From NCBI GenBank assembly GCA_017394835.1, contig JAFPXD010000025.1, positions 1 to 38,903 on the forward strand: a stretch of 38,903 bases of DNA, read 5' to 3'. Both the position numbers and the translations under genes were made by a program. The notes under the pieces were generated by a model. That model did no database searches, was not told the origin of the DNA, and saw only the letters and a program-made list of their open reading frames with translations. The stretch is from Clostridia bacterium. Lineage in GTDB: Bacteria > Bacillota > Clostridia > Christensenellales > CAG-138. Of this stretch, positions 19,110 to 27,545 are shown piece after piece (positions within the stretch are counted from its first letter, which is position 1; every line of letters starts with the position of its first letter).

Positions 19110-19301
19110 ATGGAGATGCGCGCGCTGTATTCCGTCAGCCTCCCCCTGGAAAGGGACGAGGGCGAGGACAGGAAGACCCATGAGGACGTCATAAAAAAGA
19201 ACGAAAGCTGCCTGAACCTCAATTTCGGGCTCATATCGGATAAGCTCTATGAAATGGAGCTGCGCCTCGCCGTGATCGAGGAAGCTTTGAGCCGGGAGTG
19301 A
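19110..19301 (+). CDS. Small coiled-coil-like protein of the phage-like set
   Basis: 63-residue protein from the ATG at 19110, chosen because AAAGGAGGGG lies 5 nt upstream. The C-terminal half (LNLNFGLISDKLYEMELRLAVIEEA) has a heptad-like hydrophobic pattern suggesting a short coiled coil; the N-terminus is acidic (PLERDEGEDRKTHEDVIKKN). I do not recognise the family. It follows the hub-like gene by 20 bp and is likely co-transcribed. It may be a small tail-associated or chaperone-like protein. Confidence 0.55.
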   Translation: MEMRALYSVSLPLERDEGEDRKTHEDVIKKNESCLNLNFGLISDKLYEMELRLAVIEEALSRE

Positions 19302-19308
19302 TCCCCTT

Positions 19309-19338
19309 TACAAAAACGCCTCCCGTATGGTATCATTT
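19309..19338 (+). promoter_or_regulatory. Possible internal promoter of the macrodomain gene
   Basis: TTTACA (19309-19314), an 18-bp spacer and TATCAT (19333-19338). Transcripts from here would start near 19345, inside the hairpin described next, and would lack its left arm. Confidence 0.45.
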
Positions 19339-19364
19339 CGATGATAAGAAGTACGGGAGGCGAT
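19319..19364 (+). promoter_or_regulatory. Ribosome-site-sequestering hairpin before the macrodomain gene
   Basis: CGCCTCCCGTA (19319-19329) and TACGGGAGGCG (19354-19364) are an exact 11-bp inverted repeat. The right arm contains the GGGAGG ribosome site, 4-10 nt before the start at 19369. Inside it is a second stem, TATCAT-TTCG-ATGATA, with a stable TTCG loop. Read-through transcripts from upstream would fold it and hide the ribosome site. Confidence 0.7.
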
Positions 19365-19368
19365 ATTC

Positions 19369-20487
19369 ATGCCCTTTATAATAGTGAGCGAAGACATAAC
19401 CCGGATGCGGGTCGATGCGATAGTCAACGCCGCGAACAGCTCTTTGCTGGGCGGCGGGGGCGTTGACGGCGCCATCCACCGCGCCGCGGGGCCGGAGCTT
19501 TTGGAATACTGCCGCGGCCTTCACGGCTGTGAAACGGGCGAGGCGAAGAGCACGCCCGGCTTCCGTCTGCCCGCAAAATACGTCATCCACACCGTCGGCC
19601 CCGTATGGATGGGCGGAGGCAGGGGGGAGGAGGCCCTTTTAAGGAGCTGTTACGCGAATTCGCTCCTCAAGGCGGAAAAGCTCGGCTGTGAAACGGTCGC
19701 GTTCCCGCTCATCTCCTCCGGCGTTTACGGCTATCCCAAGCGCGAAGCGGCGGCCGTCGCGATAAGCGCCGTAAGGGAGTTCCTCGAAACGCATGAGATG
19801 ACCGTCTATCTGAGCATTTTCGGCGACCGCGGCATAGTGGCGGACGGCGCCCTCGTTTCGGAGGTTGAAAGCGCCATAGCCCGTCCCCCGCGTGAAAGCG
19901 CGCCTTTCCGCCCGGATGCGGTCATGGGCGCGGCTTACAGCCGCCCCGCAGAGCTGCAGGATGCGTCCGAAGCCAAGGCCGAAAGGCCCAAGCCCTTCGC
20001 CCTTTGGCGCAGGCAGCACAAGGCGCGCGAAAGCGCCGCCGCGAACGCCTGCGAGCCCGCCCATTACGAGGCGCGTGAGGAGGCGGACGAGGAACTTTGC
20101 GAAGGTTACCGCCCGGATGGTGAGCTCGAGGAATGGCTCCGCAGCCTTGACGAGGGCTTTTCCCGCAATCTGCTCCGCCGCATAGACGCTTCCGGCATGA
20201 CGGACGCCGAATGCTATAAGCGGGCAAACATAGACCGCAAGCTTTTTTCGAAGATACGGAGCGATGAAAACTACCGCCCGTCCAAGCCCACGGCCGTCGC
20301 TTTCGCGATCGCCCTCCGGCTCGATCTTCCCTCCACGCTCGATCTTCTGCGCCGCGCGGGGCTGACCCTTTCGCGCTCCAACCGTTTCGATATGATAATC
20401 GAGTATTTCATCACCCACGGCAGGTACGATATTTACGAGATAAACGAGACCCTCTTCGCATTCGACCAGCCTCTGCTGGGAAGCTGA
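19369..20487 (+). CDS. Macrodomain protein with C-terminal helical domain
   Basis: 372-residue protein. Residues 1-165 are a macrodomain (ADP-ribose-binding family) with [27 protein letters not shown] near 14-40 and [11 protein letters not shown] near 112, the two ligand-loop motifs; members bind or hydrolyse ADP-ribose and its derivatives. Residues ~166-245 are a low-complexity Ala/Glu/Arg linker. Residues ~246-372 ([29 protein letters not shown] ... FDIIIEYF-like ending) form a helical domain often seen fused to or beside clostridial macrodomains; its role is not known to me, and the pattern is somewhat helix-turn-helix-like. The neighbouring phage-like genes suggest a link to phage or stress response, but that is inference. 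Confidence 0.85.
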   Translation: MPFIIVSEDITRMRVDAIVNAANSSLLGGGGVDGAIHRAAGPELLEYCRGLHGCETGEAKSTPGFRLPAKYVIHTVGPVWMGGGRGEEALLRSCYANSLLKAEKLGCETVAFPLISSGVYGYPKREAAAVAISAVREFLETHEMTVYLSIFGDRGIVADGALVSEVESAIARPPRESAPFRPDAVMGAAYSRPAELQDASEAKAERPKPFALWRRQHKARESAAANACEPAHYEAREEADEELCEGYRPDGELEEWLRSLDEGFSRNLLRRIDASGMTDAECYKRANIDRKLFSKIRSDENYRPSKPTAVAFAIALRLDLPSTLDLLRRAGLTLSRSNRFDMIIEYFITHGRYDIYEINETLFAFDQPLLGS

Positions 20488-20501
20488 GGCGAAAACACAA
20501 C

Positions 20502-20541
20502 GATCCGCCCGGGGCCGATCCGCCCCGCGGCGGATCTTTTT
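20502..20541 (+). terminator. Terminator of the macrodomain gene
   Basis: GATCCGCC (20502-20509) and GGCGGATC (20529-20536) form the stem and are followed at once by TTTTTA. The loop is GC-rich and can itself pair. Confidence 0.75.
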
Positions 20542-20897
20542 ATGCGGAAAGACATATCAGTTAAGCGCTTCGATCCGCCGCCGCGGGAGCCTTTGCCGGG
20601 GCTGACGAACGCCGCGCGCGCCGAAAGAGGCTTCCCCGAGTCAAATTCCTATAAAAATACTCGGAATTTAAGCGGCCGTTTTTTGCCTCGATTTGCCTCC
20701 CGAGGCGAAATATACAATAAATTGTATCAATTAAATATGGAATATGAGTTGCTGATGTGTTATACTTTACGATGGTTGATGATGGGGATACTGCGCCCTT
20801 TTGGCAGTGAGCGCGTCTCATGAGTCCGAAAGGGGCGGCCGCCCGTCACGCCAAGCTAACCAATAATTCCGCGAAAAGCGGTATAAGGAGGACTGTC
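20542..20897 (+). promoter_or_regulatory. Leader and promoter region of the hydrogenase operon
   Basis: This 356-bp stretch has no gene I can support. It holds a perfect palindrome, ATACAAT-AA-ATTGTAT (20712-20727), and an extended -10 promoter TGT-TATACT (-10 at 20761-20766) with only a weak -35. The palindrome is centred about 50 bp before the likely start point, a position typical of activators. Further upstream AAATTCC and GGAATTT (about 20643-20669) can pair. No Rex-type TTGTTAA/TTAACAA site is seen. Confidence 0.5.
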
Positions 20898-21392
20898 ATG
20901 GCAAAACAAATCACGACAATTCCCTTTAAGGGCACCCCTGAGCAGGAAAAAGAGCTCAAGGATTTCATTGCCACTTGGAAGGGGAAGGACGGCGCGACTA
21001 TGCCCGTTCTTCAGAAGGCACAGGAGATCTATGGTTATCTTCCCATAGAGGTCCAGAAGATGGTAGCCGATGGGCTCGGCCGCTCACTGGAGGAAGTTTA
21101 CGGTGTTTCCACCTTCTACTCCATGTTCAATCTTGAGCCCAGGGGCGAGCATCTCATAAGGGTATGTCTCGGCACCGCCTGCTACGTCAAGGGTTCTCAG
21201 AACATCCTCGACGAGCTTTCCCGCGTGCTGAACGTTGAGCCCGGCCACACCACCGCGGACGGCAAGTTCACTCTGGAACCCACCCGCTGCCTCGGCTGCT
21301 GCGGTCTTGCTCCCGTTATGACCATCGACGGCGAAGTTTACGGCCGTCTCGTTCCCGCCGACGTAAGGGACATCATCAAGAAGTATCAGTAA
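20898..21392 (+). CDS. hydC: NuoE-like [2Fe-2S] subunit of the bifurcating hydrogenase (HydC-type)
   Basis: 164-residue thioredoxin-fold subunit that binds one [2Fe-2S] cluster in electron-bifurcating hydrogenases and NADH dehydrogenases. The first half (MPVLQKAQEIYGYLPIEVQKMVA) is the usual helical part. Four cysteines follow: C in VCLGTACYVKG (two) and CLGCCG, the standard NuoE ligand spacing. I start at MAKQITTIPF (20898), with AAGGAGG upstream; an in-frame extension to 20820 lacks a ribosome site. It is the first gene of a ten-gene operon running to the HydA-type subunit. The symbol follows HydABC usage. Confidence 0.9.
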   Translation: MAKQITTIPFKGTPEQEKELKDFIATWKGKDGATMPVLQKAQEIYGYLPIEVQKMVADGLGRSLEEVYGVSTFYSMFNLEPRGEHLIRVCLGTACYVKGSQNILDELSRVLNVEPGHTTADGKFTLEPTRCLGCCGLAPVMTIDGEVYGRLVPADVRDIIKKYQ

Positions 21393-21428
21393 GGACAACA
21401 AAACCCCAATCAAAGGAGAATCGCCGTT

Positions 21429-21845
21429 ATGAAGATCAGTCAGGTAGCCGAAATACTGAACGCCAACGTCCTGACGGGCGAGGATATGCTCGATCATGAG
21501 GTGCATTCCGCCTGCGGAAGCGACATGATGAGCGACGTGCTCGCGTTCGTCAAGGATCAGGGCGTGCTGCTCTCCGGGCTCATCAACGTTCAGGTAATAA
21601 GGACGCTTCTCATGATGGACATGAACTGCGTTGTTTTCGTCAGAGGCAAGGTGCCGCCCGCCGGCATCGTTGACTTCGCGGCGGAAAACGGAGTCGTCGT
21701 CCTTCAGACCGCTCTCCCCATGTTCGAATCCTGCGGCAGGCTTTACTGCGCGGGTTTGGGCAGGAAGGACCAGCCGGAAGAGGCCGCCTGCGAATGCGGG
21801 TGCTGCAGTCCGGCGGAAGGCTTGAACGGTAACGATCATGAGTGA
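21429..21845 (+). CDS. DRTGG-domain protein with Cys-rich tail
   Basis: 138-residue protein with a DRTGG-like domain (~1-110: MKISQVAEILNANVLTG, HEVHSACGSDMMSDVLAFV, MDMNCVVFVRGKVPPAGIV). Domains of this family sit beside CBS and HPr-kinase-like proteins and are thought to sense ligands. The tail has a CECGCC cluster followed by an acidic end, a possible Fe-S or metal site. It is followed by a GHKL ATPase with an 8-bp overlap, and clostridial hydrogenase operons often carry such pairs. Role unknown. Confidence 0.8.
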   Translation: MKISQVAEILNANVLTGEDMLDHEVHSACGSDMMSDVLAFVKDQGVLLSGLINVQVIRTLLMMDMNCVVFVRGKVPPAGIVDFAAENGVVVLQTALPMFESCGRLYCAGLGRKDQPEEAACECGCCSPAEGLNGNDHE

Positions 21846-22266
21846 GGCGCTGCATTATCATTTCGATGTTGACGGAGCCAGCTTCGCAAACGCGGGCCGC
21901 GCTTCGGTCGAGACCAAAAAACTGCTCAGGCAGCTGGGCGTTTCTCCGGAGATAATCCGCTCAATCTCCGTTGCGATGTACGAGGGTGAGATCAATATGG
22001 TCATCCACGCTCACGGCGGCGATGCGGATGTTTACATCACGGAGGATACCATCATCATCATATTGAAGGACGTTGGCCCCGGCATCAGAAACGTCGAAGA
22101 GGCCATGAAGGAGGGGTTCTCCACCGCTCCCGAAAACATCCGCGCGCTGGGCTTCGGCGCCGGCATGGGTCTGCCCAATATGAAAAGGTATTCGGACGAG
22201 ATGCACATCGATACAAAGGTCGGAGTGGGCACCACGATCGAGCTTTGGTATCATCTGAACAAGTAA
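21838..22266 (+). CDS. GHKL ATPase, anti-sigma-factor-like (RsbW/SpoIIAB type)
   Basis: 142-residue stand-alone ATP-binding domain of the GHKL fold. Motifs seen: N-box VAMYEGEINMVIHAHGG (~45-60), the DVGPGI G1-like motif (~80-85) and a GFGAGMGLPNMKRY G2 region (~107-120). It lacks a phospho-accepting His domain, which is the layout of anti-sigma/serine kinases such as RsbW and SpoIIAB. It overlaps the upstream DRTGG gene and precedes the HydS-like gene by 47 bp. A plausible role is phosphorylation of, or binding to, a partner protein in response to redox state; no anti-sigma target gene is visible here. Confidence 0.82.
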   Translation: MSEALHYHFDVDGASFANAGRASVETKKLLRQLGVSPEIIRSISVAMYEGEINMVIHAHGGDADVYITEDTIIIILKDVGPGIRNVEEAMKEGFSTAPENIRALGFGAGMGLPNMKRYSDEMHIDTKVGVGTTIELWYHLNK

Positions 22267-22313
22267 GGCTTTCGCATCCGATGCGGCTGCCTTGCCGAAA
22301 GGGAAGGGCTTAA

Positions 22314-23579
22314 ATGGCAAAATACACTCATTCGGTCGCTATCGACCCGGAAAAATGCACCGGCTGCACCACCTGTCTGCGCAGATGCCCCGTTGAGGCG
22401 ATCCGCATAAGGGATGAAAAGGCGGTAATAAACGCCAACCAGTGCATCGACTGCGGCGAGTGCATTAGGGTGTGCAAGCACAATGCGAAGCATGCATCCT
22501 ACGATAAGCTCTCCGATCTGGATTTTTCCAAGTATCTCATAGCGCTGCCCGCGCCTTCGCTGTTCGGGCAGTTCAACCACCTGGACGAAGCGGATTTCGT
22601 TATCCAGGGGCTCCTCGATATGGGCTTTTCCGACGTTTACGAGGTCGCAAAGGCGGCCGAATACGTTACCGATCTCACGAGGATATACATGGCCGGCGAA
22701 AACGTCGCGCGCCCCGTCATAAGCTCCGCTTGTCCCGTTGTCGTAAGGCTTATAAAGCTCAGGTTCCCCACCCTCTGCGATCAGCTCGTTCCGATACTCC
22801 CCCCCTATGAGCTTGCAGGCAAGCTTGCAAGGGAAAGGGCGCTTGAGGAACATCCCGAGCTCAAGCCGGAGGATATAAAGACGGTCTTCATCTCGCCCTG
22901 TCCCGCAAAGGTGAGCTGGGCGAAGAGCGTTATGGAGGGGCAGACGGTCCACGTCGATTACGTGACCTCCATGAACGACGTCTATATGACTCTGCTCGAT
23001 AAGATGAAGGGCTCCGTCCCCGGTCCCGATTCCGCTCCCGAAGCGGGCTCCGTGGGCCTCCGGTGGGCGACGACGAGCGGCGAGGCGGCTTCCCTCATGA
23101 ACGAAGGCTACCTCACGGCCGACGGCATAGATAACGTCATCAAGGTACTGGACGATCTCGAAAGCGGCATGCTCGGCGATATAGGCTTCGTTGAGCTCAA
23201 CGCCTGCAGCCCCGGCTGCGTCGGCGGCGTGCTCGCCCCCTCCAACGGCTACGTTGCGAGGCTGCGCCTGCAGAGCCTGCAGAAGACGGTCGTCGTAAAG
23301 CCCAACAATCTTGAGGATATAGAGAGCCTCGAAAGGTTCAAGGGTGAGATCCCCTCGGATTACACCGAGGCGGAAGCCTTCACCTACATGCCCGACGGCG
23401 CCCCCAATATGTTCAAGATGATGCTGGCAATGAAAAAGGCGGAAGCGCTCGCCGAAAAGCTCCCCAACAAGGACTGCGGCGCCTGCGGCTCGCCCACCTG
23501 CCGCGCCTTCGCGCTCGACGTTGTGAACGGCGAAGCGAAGATCGAGGACTGCAAGGTGAGGAGCGAGCTCCAGGGCTGA
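22314..23579 (+). CDS. HydS-like [FeFe]-hydrogenase homologue (putative redox sensor)
   Basis: 421-residue protein. The N-terminus has two [4Fe-4S] ferredoxin motifs (C15-C18-C21-C25 and C44-C47-C50-C54). The central hydrogenase-like domain has H-cluster-region motifs in altered form: SSACPVVV (L1, Cys140 with Ala139 where catalytic enzymes have Cys), SPCPAKV (L2, Cys196) and ELNACSPGCVGG (L3, Cys298 and Cys302). All four cluster ligands appear present, while the proton-transfer cysteine is replaced. A further CGACGSPTCRAF motif near the C-terminus may bind another cluster. This is the layout expected of a sensory rather than catalytic group C-type hydrogenase. It lacks a visible PAS domain. 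It sits between the two GHKL/DRTGG pairs. Confidence 0.83.
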   Translation: MAKYTHSVAIDPEKCTGCTTCLRRCPVEAIRIRDEKAVINANQCIDCGECIRVCKHNAKHASYDKLSDLDFSKYLIALPAPSLFGQFNHLDEADFVIQGLLDMGFSDVYEVAKAAEYVTDLTRIYMAGENVARPVISSACPVVVRLIKLRFPTLCDQLVPILPPYELAGKLARERALEEHPELKPEDIKTVFISPCPAKVSWAKSVMEGQTVHVDYVTSMNDVYMTLLDKMKGSVPGPDSAPEAGSVGLRWATTSGEAASLMNEGYLTADGIDNVIKVLDDLESGMLGDIGFVELNACSPGCVGGVLAPSNGYVARLRLQSLQKTVVVKPNNLEDIESLERFKGEIPSDYTEAEAFTYMPDGAPNMFKMMLAMKKAEALAEKLPNKDCGACGSPTCRAFALDVVNGEAKIEDCKVRSELQG

Positions 23580-23607
23580 AGCGAAACCGCCGAAAGGAGA
23601 AGAAACA

Positions 23608-23988
23608 ATGCTGACAGTTGATAAACTTATCGAAAAACTCGGGCTCGACGTGATAGAGCTCGCGGACGGCTCCCGTGAGATCAAGGGGGGCTACGCGGGC
23701 GATCTGTTAAGCTGGGTAATGGGCCGCGCGCAGCCCGACGACGCATGGGTGACGATCATGTCCAACATGAACGTCTCCGCAGTCGCGCAGCTTACCGACG
23801 TCGCGTGCGTCATTTTCGCGGAGGGAGTCGCTCCGGATCCCGAGGCGCTGAGTAAAGCCAAGATGCACGGCATAAACCTTCTGGGCAGCCGCAAGGGCAT
23901 GTTCGAGCTCTGCGGCGACGTGAAGGATGCGATGCTTTCCGAAGCTCATGCCGAGGCCGATTACGCTGAAACGGAAGAAAGGAACTGA
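23608..23988 (+). CDS. Second DRTGG-domain protein
   Basis: 126-residue protein with a DRTGG-like domain (LIEKLGLDVIELADGSREIKGGYAGDLLSWVM, then NMNVSAVAQLTDVACVIFAEG). It is clearly related in layout to the DRTGG gene two genes upstream but lacks its Cys-rich tail, ending instead in an acidic AEADYAETEERN. A duplication within the operon is likely. The next gene, a PHP-domain protein, begins 2 bp after its stop, so the two are translationally coupled. Confidence 0.8.
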   Translation: MLTVDKLIEKLGLDVIELADGSREIKGGYAGDLLSWVMGRAQPDDAWVTIMSNMNVSAVAQLTDVACVIFAEGVAPDPEALSKAKMHGINLLGSRKGMFELCGDVKDAMLSEAHAEADYAETEERN

Positions 23989-23990
23989 CG

Positions 23991-24710
23991 ATGGCGCTCT
24001 TTACCTACGATCTGCACGTGCATTCCTGTTTATCCCCCTGCGGGGATGACGATATGACCCCGTGCAACATTGCAGGTATGGCCTATCTTGCGGGAGTCCG
24101 CATAGTGGCGCTTACGGATCATAACTCCTGCAAAAACTGCCCCGCCTTCTTCTCGGCCTGCGAGGAATACGGCGTAACGCCCGTCGCCGGCTGCGAACTG
24201 ACCACCTCCGAGGAGATCCACATGGTATGCCTGTTTGAAGGCCTGAAACAGGCTATGGCCTTCGACGAGGCGATACAGCCTTACAGAATGCCGCTTAAAA
24301 ACCGTGTGGAAATATTCGGCGGTCAGCCCATAATGGGGAGGGATGACGAGGTGATAGGGGAGGACCCCTGGTTCCTGCCCGCCGCCACGAGCCTTTCTTT
24401 GACCGAAGCGGCCGCCCTCGTCCGCGGGATGGGAGGCATTGCCTACCCCGCCCATATAGACAGGGAATCCAACGGCCTTATTGCGATACTCGGTATGTTC
24501 CCCGATGAGCCCGTGTTCGAGCTCTGCGAGGTGCGCGACAAGGAAAACGCCCAAAAGCTTTCGGGCGGAAGGCGCGTCGTGGTATCCTCCGATGCTCACA
24601 GGCTCACCGATTTCGCGGTCACTCTCAATCACATGGAGCTTGACTGCTCACCCGATGCGGAGCCCGAGGTCATCCGTCACGCATTGTTTGAAAAACTGAA
24701 AGGAGCCTGA
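23991..24710 (+). CDS. PHP-domain metal-dependent phosphoesterase-like protein
   Basis: 239-residue PHP family protein, predicted to hydrolyse a phosphoester using bound metals in the cytoplasm. Motifs seen: DLHVHSCLSPCG (residues 7-18), LTDHNSC (~43-49), the CELTTSEEIHMV segment, AYPAHIDRE in the second half and VVSSDAHRL near the end, which give the expected Asp/His metal ligands. Substrate is not evident; relatives act on small phosphorylated compounds or nucleic-acid ends. It lies between the second DRTGG gene and the second GHKL gene. A role in reversing a phosphorylation signal is one possibility. Confidence 0.85.
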   Translation: MALFTYDLHVHSCLSPCGDDDMTPCNIAGMAYLAGVRIVALTDHNSCKNCPAFFSACEEYGVTPVAGCELTTSEEIHMVCLFEGLKQAMAFDEAIQPYRMPLKNRVEIFGGQPIMGRDDEVIGEDPWFLPAATSLSLTEAAALVRGMGGIAYPAHIDRESNGLIAILGMFPDEPVFELCEVRDKENAQKLSGGRRVVVSSDAHRLTDFAVTLNHMELDCSPDAEPEVIRHALFEKLKGA

Positions 24711-24714
24711 TCCC

Positions 24715-25278
24715 ATGAAGGAGCTTTCACTCAACATATTGGATATAGCTCAAAACTCCATCCATGCGGAGGCGGGCTTCGTCGAAATACTGCTCACCGA
24801 GACCGCCGAATCCTTAAAACTCGAGATAAAGGACGACGGGCGCGGCATGAGCGAGGAATTCCTGAACAGGGTCACGGATCCCTTCTCCACCACCCGTACG
24901 ACCCGCAAGGTCGGCATGGGGCTTCCCCTTCTGAAGCTTGCCGCCGAACAGACGGGCGGGTATATGACCATCACCTCCCGCGAACGCGCTCTCTACCCCG
25001 AGACGCACGGCACCGAGGTCACGGCATTCTTCTATAAAACGCACCTTGATTTCACCCCGCTGGGGGACGTTATCAGCACTGTGGTTTCCCTTGTGCAGGG
25101 AAGTCCCGAAGTGGATTTCCTTTACAGGCACACGATGCCCGGCAGGGAAGTGGAGCTCGATACCCGAATGCTCCGCGAAGTGCTGGGCGACGTTCCGCTC
25201 TCCTCTCCCGACGTGCTCATGTGGATACGCGAGTCTCTCACGGAGCAGTATTACGGCGAGGCGGAGCAGAGCGAATAG
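24715..25278 (+). CDS. GHKL ATPase (histidine-kinase-like ATP-binding protein)
   Basis: 187-residue protein with a GHKL ATP-binding domain: N-box LNILDIAQNSIHA (~5-17), DDGRGM (~40-45), TDPFSTTR and the G2 motif VGMGLPLL (~67-74). It has no His phospho-acceptor, sensor or receiver domain, so it is not a complete sensor kinase. After residue ~105 there is a separate ~80-residue region (DFTPLGDVISTVVSLVQGSPEVDFLYRH) that I do not recognise. It begins 4 bp after the PHP gene. The layout recalls clostridial hydrogenase operons in which such ATPases adjoin the catalytic genes. Confidence 0.85.
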   Translation: MKELSLNILDIAQNSIHAEAGFVEILLTETAESLKLEIKDDGRGMSEEFLNRVTDPFSTTRTTRKVGMGLPLLKLAAEQTGGYMTITSRERALYPETHGTEVTAFFYKTHLDFTPLGDVISTVVSLVQGSPEVDFLYRHTMPGREVELDTRMLREVLGDVPLSSPDVLMWIRESLTEQYYGEAEQSE

Positions 25279-25355
25279 ACCCCTTACGATCCCTTGGGGA
25301 ACGCCCCGAGGTCAAATATTTAAGCAAATCAAATCACCAGAAAGGAAAAGTGATT

Positions 25356-25724
25356 ATGAAATCTTTGGAAGAACTGAAAGCAATCCGCGAGAGGATGCAG
25401 AACAAGGTCATCCTTCGCGAAGGCTCCGCCGAGAAGCGCATCGTCGTCGGTATGGCGACCTGCGGTATCGCAGCGGGCGCCCGCCCCGTCCTCAACACCT
25501 TCGTTGAGGAGATCGCAAACCGCGGCCTCACCGGCAGCGTCGAAGTAAGCCAGACCGGCTGCATCGGCATGTGCCGTTTCGAGCCGATCGTTGAGGTATT
25601 CGAGGGCGACGAGCGCGTCACCTACGTCCTCATCGATCCCGCCAAGGCGAAGGAGATCGTTGAAAAGCACATCGTGGGCGGCAAGCCCATCGTCGAGTAC
25701 ACCATCGGCGCTGCTGAAAAATAA
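25356..25724 (+). CDS. [2Fe-2S] ferredoxin-like protein of the hydrogenase operon
   Basis: 122-residue thioredoxin-fold ferredoxin. Four cysteines in the pattern MATCGIAAGARP ... QTGCIGMCRFEP give a [2Fe-2S] site like that of NuoE C-terminal halves and HydC. It starts at MKSLEELKAI (25356); a longer in-frame start further upstream is not supported by a ribosome site. It is 15 bp before hydB and likely forms an extra electron entry or exit in the complex, or a soluble partner (called HydD in some operons). Confidence 0.85.
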   Translation: MKSLEELKAIRERMQNKVILREGSAEKRIVVGMATCGIAAGARPVLNTFVEEIANRGLTGSVEVSQTGCIGMCRFEPIVEVFEGDERVTYVLIDPAKAKEIVEKHIVGGKPIVEYTIGAAEK

Positions 25725-25739
25725 CGGAGGGTTAAATAA

Positions 25740-27533
<1,794 letters not shown>

Positions 27534-27545
27534 GGAGTCAGAGAT

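Noticed and set aside
20700..20770. Possible Rex (NADH-sensing) operator before the hydrogenase genes
   Set aside because: The palindrome ATACAAT-AA-ATTGTAT does not match the clostridial Rex pattern TTGTTAA-N4-TTAACAA.
20542..20823. Open frames on both strands in the leader of the hydrogenase operon
   Set aside because: No ribosome site, no domain, and the region contains the palindrome and promoter.
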